The position numbers and the translations under genes are program-made. The notes beneath the pieces are model-generated. The model had not been told where the DNA came from and did no database searches. It worked only from the letters and a program-made list of their open reading frames with translations. Positions 24,683 through 34,221 of a DNA stretch of 64,000 bases are shown in pieces; the first letter of the stretch is position 1; every line of letters begins with the position of its first letter. Source of the stretch: Halalkalibacter krulwichiae (GTDB lineage: Bacteria; Bacillota; Bacilli; Bacillales; Bacillaceae_D); the NCBI RefSeq assembly GCF_002109385.1, contig NZ_CP020814.1, positions 870,001 through 934,000 on the forward strand. Direction: 5' to 3'.

Positions 24683-26106
24683 GTGAGTGAAAGCATGTTA
24701 ACAAGTGAAGTCAGGAACAGGCTAGCAACGATCGTAGGGGAAAAAAACGTTCTTGATTCAGAGGAGAATCGAGTAGTTTATTCATATGATGCTACACCTA
24801 ATTATCAAGCAATGCCTGATGCTATTATAAAACCTCATAATACGAAGGAAATTCAACAAATTGTTAAAGTGTGTAATGAGTATAAAATACCTATTGTTCC
24901 AAGAGGGTCAGGTACGAATTTATGTGCAGGTACATGTCCATTAGAAGGTGGAATTGTCCTTCTATTCACACATATGAACAACGTGCTTGAAATTGATGAA
25001 GACAACTTAACAGCTACCGTTCAGCCTGGTGTAATTACACTTGATTTGATTCAAGCCGTTGAGGAGAAAGGATTATTCTATCCACCTGATCCAAGTTCTA
25101 TGAAAATATCGACAATAGGTGGGAATATAAATGAAAACTCAGGAGGACTTCGTGGGTTAAAGTATGGAGTTACTCGTGATTATGTAATTGGTTTAGAAGT
25201 TGTCCTACCAAATGGCGAAGTAATACGGACGGGGGGAAACTAGCAAAAGATGTTGCTGGATATGATTTTACAAAGCTGATGGTAGGTTCTGAAGGAACGC
25301 TCGGTATCATAACTGAAGCCACCTTAAAGCTGATCCCCATTCCAGAAACGAAAAAAACAATGCTTGCCATGTTTGATACTTTAGAAGGTGCAGGAAAAGC
25401 AGTATCTTCGATTGTAGCTCATAAAATTATTCCTGCCACTCTTGAATTTCTCGATCAAGCGACACTAGAAGTAGTTGAAGACTTTGCTCAAATTGGTTTG
25501 CCAACGGACGTCGGAGCTGTTCTATTAGTCGAGCAAGATGGCCCGATTGAAGTGGTTGATCGAGATATTAAAGAAATTGCAGATATTTGCACTCGGGCAG
25601 ATGCCAAATCAGTCCAGATTGCTCAGACAGTTGAGGAGGGAGTAGCTCTTACATCAGCAAGAAGGTCTGCACTGTCGGCCCTTGCGCGGAAAAAACCTAC
25701 AACTATTTTAGAAGATGCTACTGTTCCTCGTTCTAAAATAGCAGAAATGGTCAGAGCGATTAATGAGATAGCCCAAAAACATAATGTTGAGATTTGTACT
25801 TTTGGTCATGCGGGTGACGGGAACCTTCACCCAACATGTATGACAGATGCTAGAAACACAGAAGAGATGCATCGTGTTGAAGAAGCATTTGCAGAAATAT
25901 TCGCCAAAGCCATTGATTTAGGTGGAACGATAACAGGAGAACATGGAGTAGGAGTTATGAAGTCACCTTATTTAGCGTGGAAACTTGGAGAAGAAGGGGT
26001 TAATGCAATGAAGACATTAAAGTTTGCATTTGACCCTAATAATATTATGAACCCGGGTAAATTATTTGCAAAAGAAACGAAAAAACGGGTGGTGGTTCAA
26101 AAATGA
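24683..26106 (+). pseudogene. glcD: Glycolate oxidase FAD subunit GlcD, frameshifted
   Basis: Two adjoining frames encode the two halves of one FAD-linked oxidase. The first (24683-25243) has PRGSGTNLCAGTCPLEGG and DPSSMKISTIGGNINENSGG of the PCMH FAD domain and stops after VIRTGGN. The second continues LAKDVAGYDFTKLMVGSEGTLG through the C-terminal GHAGDGNLHP and GTITGEHGVG. Changing the G6 run at 25231-25236 to G7 gives RTGGKLAKDVAGYD, the expected sequence, and a protein of about 474 residues. The start is GTG 24683 or ATG 24695. It oxidises glycolate or a related 2-hydroxy acid with GlcF. Confidence 0.85.
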
Positions 26107-27452
26107 AAAACAAGGTAAACCACAACATAATAGCTGAAGATTTTAAGGATCGTATGGATTATGATGAATTAATGAATTGTATGCGCTGCGGGTTTTGTTT
26201 ACCTTCATGTCCAACTTATGGAGAATCGGAACAAAGTGAAGCAGCATCTCCAAGAGGAAGAATTGCTTTAATGAAAGCTGTTGTGGATGGCAAAAAGGCC
26301 CCTGACGAAGATTTTGAAAAGCAACTTAACCTTTGCCTAGGTTGTAGAGCTTGTGAACCCGCATGTCCTTCTGGGGTTAAATACGGTCATTTGCTAGAAG
26401 AGGCACGTGATATATTAAATAAACATAAAAAACATAGTCTTCCAGTTAAAGTAATACGAAAATCCGTGTTTAATGGTTTGTTTCCATATCAAAACCGTAT
26501 GAGGACTTTAAATGGGATGTTATGGCTCTATCAGAGATCGGGTGTTCAGAAGGTCGTTAGAGGTTCCAAAGTATTACATTTAATGCCGGGCAATATGGGA
26601 AGGATGGAAAAGATCCTACCCGAAATCCCCTCACCAAACGAGATGAAACAACGCCCAAAACATGTAAAACCAACTGGAATAGTTAAAAAGAGAGTGGCTT
26701 TCTTTTCAGGTTGTCTTATGGATACAATGTTTATGAAGACAAATGATGCGACGCTTTACTTGCTTGAAAAAGCAGGCTGTGAGATTGTCATCCCAGAGGA
26801 ACAAAATTGTTGTGGCGCCTTACATGCCCATTCAGGAGAAAAGGAAAAAGCTCGTGAGTTGGCGAAACGTAATATTTTAGCCTTTGAAAAAGCTGAGATT
26901 GATTACATTATTTCTAATGCAGGGGGATGTGGAGCCTTACTGATTGAGTATGACCATCTGTTAAAGGATGAGTCAGCAGAGTGGCAAGAAAGAGCTCGTC
27001 ATTTTGCTAGTAAGGTAAAGGATATTGCTACAGTTTTGTTAGAAGTCGGTTTGCCTAAGATGAAACTGACTGAACAAATAGTTACGTATCAAGATTCATG
27101 CCATTTAAGGAATGTCATGAACGCAGGAAAAGCTCCTCGGCAGTTGCTTAAGCAAATAGAAGGAGTGGAATTTACAGAAATGAAAGAATCGGATCGCTGC
27201 TGTGGTTCGGCAGGTGTCTATAACATTATTCAACCGGACATGTCTACTCAAATTCTAGACCATAAGATGGTACATGCAAAAGCTACAAAGGCGACAACGA
27301 TTGTCACATCCAATCCAGGTTGTTTGCTACAAATGAAGTTAGGGGTGGAGCGTGAAGGCCTCTCTGAAGTCATTCGCTCTGTTCACATTGTTGATTTATT
27401 GGCAGAGGCGGTGAAATACGCCGAGTTAGACAACAGTAAAGCAATAGACTAA
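26103..27452 (+). CDS. glcF: Glycolate oxidase iron-sulfur subunit GlcF
   Basis: A 449-residue protein with two 4Fe-4S motifs (CMRCGFCLPSCPTY at about residue 26 and CLGCRACEPACPSGV at about residue 76) and two CCG domains (FSGCLMD...CCGALHAHSGE and SCHLRN...CCGSAG). It passes electrons from GlcD to the respiratory chain. It overlaps glcD by four bases (ATGA), so if the glcD frameshift is real its translation would lose coupling. A strong palindromic terminator follows. Confidence 0.92.
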   Translation: MKNKVNHNIIAEDFKDRMDYDELMNCMRCGFCLPSCPTYGESEQSEAASPRGRIALMKAVVDGKKAPDEDFEKQLNLCLGCRACEPACPSGVKYGHLLEEARDILNKHKKHSLPVKVIRKSVFNGLFPYQNRMRTLNGMLWLYQRSGVQKVVRGSKVLHLMPGNMGRMEKILPEIPSPNEMKQRPKHVKPTGIVKKRVAFFSGCLMDTMFMKTNDATLYLLEKAGCEIVIPEEQNCCGALHAHSGEKEKARELAKRNILAFEKAEIDYIISNAGGCGALLIEYDHLLKDESAEWQERARHFASKVKDIATVLLEVGLPKMKLTEQIVTYQDSCHLRNVMNAGKAPRQLLKQIEGVEFTEMKESDRCCGSAGVYNIIQPDMSTQILDHKMVHAKATKATTIVTSNPGCLLQMKLGVEREGLSEVIRSVHIVDLLAEAVKYAELDNSKAID

Positions 27453-27453
27453 G

Positions 27454-27489
27454 AAAAGCCTTCTATGAGAATTCTCATAGAAGGCTTTT
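27454..27489. terminator. Bidirectional terminator after glcF
   Basis: A near-perfect 36-base palindrome (AAAAGCCTTCTATGAG mirrored) has A and T flanks. It can also end the mrp operon, whose last stop is at 27534. Confidence 0.85.
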
Positions 27490-27533
27490 GGTGTAGGCTA
27501 TACAATAATTATAGCCAGGTTAGAAAATAGTAA

Positions 27534-27893
27534 CTATTGAGGTTCATTTAGTTTCTTTTCATAAACTTCCTTCAAATCATCTTGCACACTTTTCTCCCAA
27601 AGTGGAACCCCAGTCCTGTAAGCAGAGCGTCCGATCATTAAAGCCGCTACAGGTGCTGTTAAGAACACGAATAAAATAGCGAGTAAGATCTTTCCAACAA
27701 AGAGTCCCTCAATAAGGAGGAAGAACAGAAAAGTTGCAACCATAATGGAAATAACGCCGAGTGTTGCGCTTTTTGTTGCTGCATGTGTACGGCCATACAC
27801 ATCTGGGAAGCGAATTAACCCGATCGATCCAAGGAGACTAAGAAAAGCTCCTAATAGAATAAAGATACTTAAGATGATCTCAATCGCGGTCAA
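27534..27893 (-). CDS. mrpG: Na+/H+ antiporter subunit MrpG
   Basis: A 119-residue membrane protein with three helices and the MrpG/MnhG signature GSIGLIRFPDVYGRTHAATKSATLG. It is a subunit of the Mrp cation/proton antiporter complex. The open frame reaches 27911, but AAAGGGGTG is placed for the TTG at 27893, giving a start (TAIEIILSIF) typical of the family. It overlaps mrpF by 14 bases and is the last gene of the operon. Confidence 0.93.
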   Translation of the reverse strand: MTAIEIILSIFILLGAFLSLLGSIGLIRFPDVYGRTHAATKSATLGVISIMVATFLFFLLIEGLFVGKILLAILFVFLTAPVAALMIGRSAYRTGVPLWEKSVQDDLKEVYEKKLNEPQ

Positions 27894-28155
27894 AAACAAC
27901 ACCCCTTTCAATGAACTTAGATAATGCGATTGTTCCGATGAACGCTAGAATACTAATAACAAGGATAACCTCAGAATAAGCAATTGTTTCTTGAACAATC
28001 ATGAGGATTCCAATAAATCCAATTAAATTAATTCCAAGAGCATCAAGTGCAACAATACGGTCTGGCATACTAGGTCCAATAACAGTACGTATGAAGCAGA
28101 CGAATAATGAAATCGACATAACTGCTAAAGTTATCATTAAAATCGTATGAAACAT
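27880..28155 (-). CDS. mrpF: Na+/H+ antiporter subunit MrpF
   Basis: A 91-residue three-helix protein with the MrpF motif RTVIGPSMPDRIVALDALG. The small hydrophobic MrpF subunit is needed for complex assembly and has been linked to cholate export in B. subtilis. It overlaps mrpE by one base and mrpG by 14, which indicates tight translational coupling. Confidence 0.93.
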   Translation of the reverse strand: MFHTILMITLAVMSISLFVCFIRTVIGPSMPDRIVALDALGINLIGFIGILMIVQETIAYSEVILVISILAFIGTIALSKFIERGVVFDRD

Positions 28156-28631
28156 TATTTCGTCACCTCCAGAATGGCACGTTCAAACGTATCTTGAATT
28201 TGCTTGATCATTTCTTCTTTATCTGGAACATGGATTGCATGGATGTAAATAAACTTGTTATCGTCTGAAAAATCCATTGATAGCGTTCCTGGTGTTAAAG
28301 AGACTAATGCGGCAAGCAAAGTTAATTCCCAATCCGTCTCAAGTTTCGTGGGCACAGCTACTATACCTGGTTTAATGTTTAACTTTGGGCTTAGGATGAT
28401 TTTAATTACATCAATATTAGCCTTAATTAATTCTTTAAAGAATAGTAGCGTTAACTTGATAAACGCCCACACACGACGGAAATAAAAATCAAATTTAAGA
28501 AATCTCCTTAATACAAATAGAATCAGGATCCCTATTACATAACCAACAAGAAAATCAACGCCGGTATAACTATTTTGAAGAAAGGCCCAAATGAGCGCGA
28601 TGACGATATTTAATAATATTTGATAGGCCAT
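28155..28631 (-). CDS. mrpE: Na+/H+ antiporter subunit MrpE
   Basis: A 158-residue protein with two to three N-terminal helices (GVDFLVGYVIGILILFVLRRF) and a soluble C-terminal domain containing LVSLTPGTLSMDFSDD, the MrpE/MnhE signature. It starts five bases after mrpD. MrpE supports complex stability rather than ion transport itself. Confidence 0.93.
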   Translation of the reverse strand: MAYQILLNIVIALIWAFLQNSYTGVDFLVGYVIGILILFVLRRFLKFDFYFRRVWAFIKLTLLFFKELIKANIDVIKIILSPKLNIKPGIVAVPTKLETDWELTLLAALVSLTPGTLSMDFSDDNKFIYIHAIHVPDKEEMIKQIQDTFERAILEVTK

Positions 28632-28636
28632 AGCAA

Positions 28637-30118
28637 CTACTCCTTAAGAACAGATTCGATGTAGATCGATGGATCTAGGATTTGTTCTGCCACTTGCAAT
28701 GAATAGACGAAAATTGGCTCTGCAGCGAATCCGAGTATAATTGTCAGCGCAACAAGTGGTACGATAGGTAATAATAATTTTCCAACTTTAAAGTTGGCTT
28801 GCTCTTCTGTATGCTTTTGCTCTCCCCAAAACGCATAAATGAAAATTTTCATCATGGAGAAAAGGGTAAGAAGTCCAACGGCAAGAGCGACACCAGCGAT
28901 TACATAATTTCCTTCTTCAAAACCAGCTAATATAATTGGAAACTTACTAAAGAATCCACTTAAAGGTGGAATACCAGCAAGAGAAATAGCAGAAATAAAG
29001 AACATCCACGCTAATAACGGGTGTGTCTTCAGTAAGCCGCCCATCTTCTTCAGGTCTGTTGTTCCCGTTATTTTTTGGGTTGCACCAGCAAATAAGAATA
29101 AGGCTGACTTAACAATAATGTGATGGGCAATGTAATAAATTGCACCAGCAATAGCAAGTTGTGTGTAAATTCCAAGGCCCATTACCATGTAACCGACCTG
29201 GCTGATAATGTGATAGGAAAGGATACGTTTAAAGTCAAACTGTGATACGGCTCCAAGTACCCCGAAAATCATCGTAAAACCAGCAATCGTTACAATTAGG
29301 AAATGAGTAAAGCCTGGATCGTGGGTGAAAATTAATGTAAACGAACGAATAATGGCATAAATCCCAACCTTCGTAAGTAACCCACCAAATAACGCTGCAA
29401 TCGCTGCAGGAGGTCCAAAGTATGACCTAGGTAGCCAGAAATAAAGAGGGAATAAACCACCCTTCATCGCAAATACAACAAAGAAAAGTACAGCAATTAC
29501 ATTTATAACTCCAACTTGCTCAAGTTCAGCTACTCGTTCAGCAATGTGAGCCATATTTAGAGTCCCTGTGACAGCGTAAATATACGCTACACCAACGATA
29601 AACAAGATTGAAGCGAATATATTTATGGCAACATATTTAAACGATTCACGAAGCTGATATTTCGTTCCACCCATAACAATCAGGATGTATGAAGAAATTA
29701 GCATAACTTCAAAGAAGACAAACAAATTAAATAGATCACCTGTTAGAAAAGCTCCATTAACCCCTGCTAGTAAAAAGAAATAAAACGGGTAGAAGAAAAA
29801 CTTTTCTCGTTCTGCTGAAATTGTTTGAAAGGCAAAAAACAAACAAACAACGCCAACTATACTTGATAAAATAACCATCATAGTTGCAAACATATCAGCA
29901 ACAAAGACAATTCCAAATGGAGCTGACCAGTTACCAAGTTCTAAAACGGTAATTCCGTTTTGATAAACAAAGACAGCTAAATAAATCGAAAGAGCAAGCA
30001 TACCGATAGCAGTAATTCCACTAATTACGCGCTGAATCGTATGTTGTTTATTAAATAAGATCAATATTGTTCCAATAATAAATGGGATTAGAACCGGTAG
30101 TATAATTAAGTTATTCAT
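28637..30118 (-). CDS. mrpD: Na+/H+ antiporter subunit MrpD
   Basis: A 493-residue protein with about 14 helices, homologous to the proton-pumping subunits of complex I. Functional residues are visible: FFEVMLISSYILIVMGG (conserved Glu), MKGGLFPLYFWLPRSYFGPPAAIAALFGGLLTKVGIYA (Lys residues of the proton path) and YHIISQVGYMVMGLG. With MrpA it forms the antiport module. Its start overlaps mrpC by eight bases. Confidence 0.95.
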   Translation of the reverse strand: MNNLIILPVLIPFIIGTILILFNKQHTIQRVISGITAIGMLALSIYLAVFVYQNGITVLELGNWSAPFGIVFVADMFATMMVILSSIVGVVCLFFAFQTISAEREKFFFYPFYFFLLAGVNGAFLTGDLFNLFVFFEVMLISSYILIVMGGTKYQLRESFKYVAINIFASILFIVGVAYIYAVTGTLNMAHIAERVAELEQVGVINVIAVLFFVVFAMKGGLFPLYFWLPRSYFGPPAAIAALFGGLLTKVGIYAIIRSFTLIFTHDPGFTHFLIVTIAGFTMIFGVLGAVSQFDFKRILSYHIISQVGYMVMGLGIYTQLAIAGAIYYIAHHIIVKSALFLFAGATQKITGTTDLKKMGGLLKTHPLLAWMFFISAISLAGIPPLSGFFSKFPIILAGFEEGNYVIAGVALAVGLLTLFSMMKIFIYAFWGEQKHTEEQANFKVGKLLLPIVPLVALTIILGFAAEPIFVYSLQVAEQILDPSIYIESVLKE

Positions 30119-30449
30119 CAGCAGATCCCCTTAATTGGTCTAAATCATCTGTTTTGTGCTCTTTGTACGTTCGATAAGCAAGAACAAGTAAGAATGACGT
30201 GACCCCAAAACTAATTACAATCGCTGTTAAAATAAGGGCTTGAGGTAGTGGATCGCTATAAGCTTCAGACCCTAAACTTAACAACGGTGGTGTTCCTCTT
30301 TGTAAGCCTGCCATTGTCAATAATAACAAGTGGGCACCGTGTGATAGTAACATAAGCCCAATGACAACACGTAACAAGCTTTTCGTTAAAATCATGTACG
30401 TTCCAACCATAAAGAGGACACCGACAACGATGGACATTAAAATTTCCAT
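30111..30449 (-). CDS. mrpC: Na+/H+ antiporter subunit MrpC
   Basis: A 112-residue NuoK-like three-helix protein: LLRVVIGLMLLSHGAHLLLL, then SDPLPQALILTAIVISFG, the MrpC signature. The frame opens at 30470, but family members start at MEILMS, which matches the ATG at 30449, one base after the mrpB stop. The ribosome-binding site GGAGG lies inside the end of mrpB. Confidence 0.93.
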   Translation of the reverse strand: MEILMSIVVGVLFMVGTYMILTKSLLRVVIGLMLLSHGAHLLLLTMAGLQRGTPPLLSLGSEAYSDPLPQALILTAIVISFGVTSFLLVLAYRTYKEHKTDDLDQLRGSADE

Positions 30450-30450
30450 T

Positions 30451-30888
30451 TTATGCATCATCCTCCGCAATCGTTAGAATGATCGTTAAGGCAATGGCCA
30501 CAACGACTAAGTAAACACCAAGATCAAATGGCAAAGCAGTAGTTAGTTCTGTCTCGCCTAAAATTGGAATTTGATAATACTCAAAAAATTGAGTTAGAAA
30601 TGGATAACCAAATAGCATACTCGATACGCCTGTCGCAATGGCGATTAATAAACCTACTGCTATCATCGATGTATAGTTAAATGGCAAAGCTTTTTTCATG
30701 CTTTTCATGTCAAAGCCTAAATACATTAATAGAAGAGCACTGGCCGTCATTAACCCTCCAATGAATCCTCCGCCGGGATTGTTATGGCCGGCGAAGAATA
30801 GGTATACCGAGAAGGCGAGGATGATGAAGGTAACAACACGTGTTAATGTATGAAGCATTACATCATTTGATTTAATTTGTTTCTTCAC
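30451..30888 (-). CDS. mrpB: Na+/H+ antiporter subunit MrpB
   Basis: A 145-residue four-helix protein with the MnhB signature GHNNPGGGFIGGLMTASALLLMYLGFD and a late LPFDLGVYLVVVA. It overlaps mrpA by four bases. Together with the MrpA C-terminus it belongs to the domain thought to handle Na+ at the outer face. Confidence 0.94.
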   Translation of the reverse strand: MKKQIKSNDVMLHTLTRVVTFIILAFSVYLFFAGHNNPGGGFIGGLMTASALLLMYLGFDMKSMKKALPFNYTSMIAVGLLIAIATGVSSMLFGYPFLTQFFEYYQIPILGETELTTALPFDLGVYLVVVAIALTIILTIAEDDA

Positions 30889-33305
30889 ACATCTTCCCTC
30901 CCTGTCATACGTAATTTAATCATTGCTACAACCCCTAGTGCAGCAATTCCTAAAACTAATACTTCAAGTAAAGTATCAAGTCCACGGAAATCAACAAGGA
31001 TAACGTTAACCATGTTGTATCCACCAGCAAGTTCTTTTGAGTTTTGGATAAAGTATTCTGCAATGGATTCAAAACCAGCTTCATTTCCAAGAGCAGAAGC
31101 GCTAAAAGCAATAACGGTTACGAATAGACCAACAGCAACCGAAATAATTAAATTGACAATATTAAAGCTTGGCTTAAACTTCTCTTTACGCAATTCTGGT
31201 AAGTGATAGAAAGCAAGCATTAATAAAACAACTGTAACAGTTTCCACAAGAAGTTGTGTAAGAGCTAAATCTGGAGCTCGGAACACAACAAAGAATAATG
31301 CTAATAAAAATCCAATTACACCAACGACAATTACTGAAGTCATACGGTTATTTAGAAATGGTATAACAAGTGTTGCTGCGATGAATACAATTGATAGGAT
31401 CCACATAAACGGATCAATTCCGGTTACATTGACGGTATCAATCGCAAATGCATCGTAACGATACATTGTATAGCCGAATAAAAGAATCATAAACACGCAC
31501 ATATATACAAAGTAATCACGAAGTAACCCAGTCATTTGAATACGTGTTACGAACTGAGAACCACTAATTAACCCAGATAATGAATTATCATAGAATAAGT
31601 TGAGTGGATCGCGTTCTTTTAAATAAATGGCTGTTTTTGACCATTTCTTCATTGAAAGGAAGATAATAGTACCGACTAACACAACTCCAATAGTCATAAA
31701 CAATTCTGCATTGAAGCCATGCCAGTGGTAAATATCGACATAGAAAAATTGGCCTTCAGCAAGTAGATTTGGCAATATCGCCGCCATAGCAGGTTCGATT
31801 AATGTATAAGCAAGTAAATTAGGGAACAAGCCGAACACAACAACAAGTGATCCTAATATGATTGGACTGATTAACATTCCAATTGGAGCTTCGTGTACAT
31901 GAACGTCATAGTTTTCAGGTTTAAATTTTCCTGTAAAGGTTCTGAAGAACATGATCATACAGTAAACAAATGTAAACACACTCGCGATCCATGCTATAAC
32001 TGGGAATAATAACCCCCATGTTTCCATGTTGAAAATTGATAGCTCAGTTGCTCTTAGTACTCCTGTAAAGAACATTTCTTTACTTAAGAAACCATTGAAT
32101 GGAGGCAAACCTGCCATCGAAGCAAGACCAATCAAAGAAATTGTAAATGTGATTGGCATAATCGTCATTAATCCACCAAGCTTACGAATATCCCTTGTAC
32201 CTGTTTCATGATCAATAATTCCAGCAGTCATGAATAGGCTACCTTTAAACGTTGCATGGTTAATTAAATGAAAGACAGCTGCAAGTATTGCCAGTGTAAA
32301 ATATTCGCCAGTCTCTGATCCAAACCCATAATAGAGCGATGCTGACCCGAGTCCTAATAAACTCATAATTAAACCGAGCTGACTAACTGTTGAAAAGGCA
32401 AGAATTGATTTGAGGTCTTTTTGCCGCACTGCAGAAATGGAACCCCAAAACAAGGTGACAATCCCGAAAATGGATAGAATCCAAAACCATTCAGCAGACC
32501 CTCCAAATACTGGAGTAAGTCTAGCTACTAAGTAGATCCCAGCTTTAACCATCGTTGCAGAGTGTAAATAAGCACTGACTGGTGTAGGAGCTTCCATCGC
32601 ATCTGGTAACCAGATGTGAAATGGAAATTGTGCAGACTTAGTAAATGCACCTAACAAAATTAACAGCATTGCAGGTAAAAAGAGTGAGCTTGTTGTGACT
32701 AAATCCACACTAGCAATGATCTCACGGATACTAAACGTACCGGTCATTACGTAAAGAAGTGAAAAACCACCAAGCATAGATAAACCACCGAATACAGTGA
32801 TCAACATTGATTTTTGCGCACCGTACGTTGATTTTTCACGGTGGAACCAATAACTAATTAATAATGCAGAAGCTAAACTCGTTAATTCCCAGAATACATA
32901 AAGTACGATCAGGTTATCTGATAATACAACCCCGAACATCGCACCCATAAACATGAGTAAATAGACATAAAAATTGTTTAACTTCTCTGTTTTCTTTGAC
33001 AAGTAGTAAATAGAATAAAGTACTACTAACGTACCGATACCTGAAATAAGTAAGGCAAACAGTAAACTTAGTCCATCAACATAAACAGTAAAATTGATCC
33101 CAAGAGAAGGGACCCAAGGGACGGTGTACTCTACTACTCCACCACCAGATGTAATTGGCAAGTAGCGAATAAAGTAAATAAATAAACCGAGCGGGAGTAC
33201 AAGGACGAACCACCCCGTATGTATCGGTCTAGCGTACTTATACAAAAAAGGAATCAAAATGGCTAACAAAAATGGGGAGATTGTAGCCCAATGTAAAACC
33301 GTCAA
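30885..33305 (-). CDS. mrpA: Na+/H+ antiporter subunit MrpA
   Basis: An 806-residue protein with about 20 helices. The N-terminal two thirds are complex I-like (FWELTSLASALLISYW with the key Glu; KSAQFPFHIWLPDAMEAPTPVSAYLHSATMVKAGIYL; FHLINHATFKGSLFM). The C-terminal part is the MrpA-specific extension with VFRAPDLALTQLLVETVTVVLL and VNVILVDFRGLDTLLE. It is the largest subunit, required for Na+ export and cytosolic pH control at alkaline pH. The TTG start is preceded by AAGGAGG at 8 bases. It is first of seven genes in the canonical ABCDEFG order. Confidence 0.96.
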   Translation of the reverse strand: MTVLHWATISPFLLAILIPFLYKYARPIHTGWFVLVLPLGLFIYFIRYLPITSGGGVVEYTVPWVPSLGINFTVYVDGLSLLFALLISGIGTLVVLYSIYYLSKKTEKLNNFYVYLLMFMGAMFGVVLSDNLIVLYVFWELTSLASALLISYWFHREKSTYGAQKSMLITVFGGLSMLGGFSLLYVMTGTFSIREIIASVDLVTTSSLFLPAMLLILLGAFTKSAQFPFHIWLPDAMEAPTPVSAYLHSATMVKAGIYLVARLTPVFGGSAEWFWILSIFGIVTLFWGSISAVRQKDLKSILAFSTVSQLGLIMSLLGLGSASLYYGFGSETGEYFTLAILAAVFHLINHATFKGSLFMTAGIIDHETGTRDIRKLGGLMTIMPITFTISLIGLASMAGLPPFNGFLSKEMFFTGVLRATELSIFNMETWGLLFPVIAWIASVFTFVYCMIMFFRTFTGKFKPENYDVHVHEAPIGMLISPIILGSLVVVFGLFPNLLAYTLIEPAMAAILPNLLAEGQFFYVDIYHWHGFNAELFMTIGVVLVGTIIFLSMKKWSKTAIYLKERDPLNLFYDNSLSGLISGSQFVTRIQMTGLLRDYFVYMCVFMILLFGYTMYRYDAFAIDTVNVTGIDPFMWILSIVFIAATLVIPFLNNRMTSVIVVGVIGFLLALFFVVFRAPDLALTQLLVETVTVVLLMLAFYHLPELRKEKFKPSFNIVNLIISVAVGLFVTVIAFSASALGNEAGFESIAEYFIQNSKELAGGYNMVNVILVDFRGLDTLLEVLVLGIAALGVVAMIKLRMTGREDV

Positions 33306-33641
33306 AATACATACCTCCTTCTTTCTTTCATTGTTCTTAAGTTGTGAATATTATCCTCTTTTTACCCTTTTGCTTTTTAGTTCTGTAATCCAACAAAATT
33401 ACAACATAAAAAATTATAACCTAATTTTCAGACATGTGCATCCTAGACGCCTTTAGCTTTCACCGTTTTTCCAAAACTTATTAAATATGTAGAAAACGAG
33501 TGAAAATGGGCAAAAAAATTTTTTTATTTTGTATAAGCACAAGTGAAAATGGAAAAAGTATGTATATTTTCTTCATTGGTACGACACTCTATAAATAACA
33601 AACCTCTTTCCATACGAAAGAATGTTGCAGGAGTGACTACA
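33306..33641. other. Divergent region between mrpA and a small membrane protein gene
   Basis: This 336-base AT-rich stretch has no gene. On the minus strand a perfect TATAAT (33418-33413) lies about 110 bases before mrpA, with only a weak -35 (TGCACA at 16 bases). This is the best candidate mrp promoter. I recognise no riboswitch. Confidence 0.4.
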
Positions 33642-33866
33642 ATGAATAATAAACAAAAGGGGCTAGCGGGGATCTGTATTTTCCTTATTCTTTTTTCAGG
33701 TGGTTGGTACGCAAATGAGTTTAACAATCGCACGATACATGAAAAAGGATTGGATCAACCAGATGCTTTTAATGTCCAGCAAGTAGATGATCATCATATT
33801 ATTGAACCTATGGCACCATTTCAACCAAGAGAATATATACGAATTGGAAATAGAGTTCCAAATTAG
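33642..33866 (+). CDS. Small membrane-anchored protein of unknown function
   Basis: A 74-residue protein with a basic start (MNNKQKG), one membrane segment at about residues 8-24 (LAGICIFLILFSGGWYA) and an outward hydrophilic tail containing QQVDDHHIIEPMAPFQPREYI. The ATG at 33642 follows AGGAGTG at 6 bases; the longer frame from 33543 has no ribosome-binding site. I do not recognise the family. It lies between the divergent mrp operon and a terminator, as a single-gene unit. Confidence 0.6.
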   Translation: MNNKQKGLAGICIFLILFSGGWYANEFNNRTIHEKGLDQPDAFNVQQVDDHHIIEPMAPFQPREYIRIGNRVPN

Positions 33867-33922
33867 ACAGAACAATAATTACAAGAAAACGTATATATGT
33901 GATTTGTTACAGCACTTAATTT

Positions 33923-33976
33923 TAAAATAAGAGAGGTTGTCCTTTAATATAAAAGGAACAAACCTCTCTTATTTTT
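33923..33976 (+). terminator. Terminator after the small membrane protein gene
   Basis: AAAATAAGAGAGGTT/AACCTCTCTTATTTT has an inner TCCTTT/AAAGGA stem and is followed by T. Confidence 0.85.
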
Positions 33977-33991
33977 CTTGTGCAATCTTAA

Positions 33992-34069
33992 CAAAAAAAT
34001 AAAAGCCCCCAAGCAAGAGGTGTTAGAGGTAACAGATAGTTACTCTAGTAAGACCTCTACTGGAGACTA
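33992..34069 (-). terminator. Large terminator hairpin of sda
   Basis: On the minus strand AGTCTCCA, AGAGGT and AGAGTAAC pair in nested order with GTTACCTCT, ACCTCT and TGGGGGCT, then TTTATTTTTTT follows. Confidence 0.75.
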
Positions 34070-34075
34070 GGTTAT

Positions 34076-34216
34076 TTAAGAAGATAGTTTTATTTTGTCT
34101 AAGAGGGAGCGTTTGGCAATCTCTAGTCGGATTAGTTCGATGAAATCATGGTTTAAATTTAATTCTACAGCCTTATAGTATGTTTCAATTAATAGTTCAT
34201 CTGATAGATTTTGCAT
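34076..34216 (-). CDS. sda: Sporulation checkpoint inhibitor Sda
   Basis: A 46-residue helical hairpin protein, [18 protein letters not shown] then [13 protein letters not shown], closely matching Sda of B. subtilis in length and sequence. Sda binds the dimerisation domain of sporulation kinases and blocks the phosphorelay when replication is in progress or damaged. It lies upstream of yqeH as in B. subtilis. The strong AGGAGGAGG is about 26 bases before this ATG, separated by a hairpin; in-frame GTG/CTG codons at 34246-34238 would give a longer form. The upstream region carries DnaA, LexA-like and Spo0A-type sites. Confidence 0.92.
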   Translation of the reverse strand: MQNLSDELLIETYYKAVELNLNHDFIELIRLEIAKRSLLDKIKLSS

Positions 34217-34221
34217 ATGGG

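Noticed and set aside
33306..33530. A Na+ or pH riboswitch upstream of mrpA
   Set aside because: No conserved riboswitch block was recognised and no terminator lies before mrpA.
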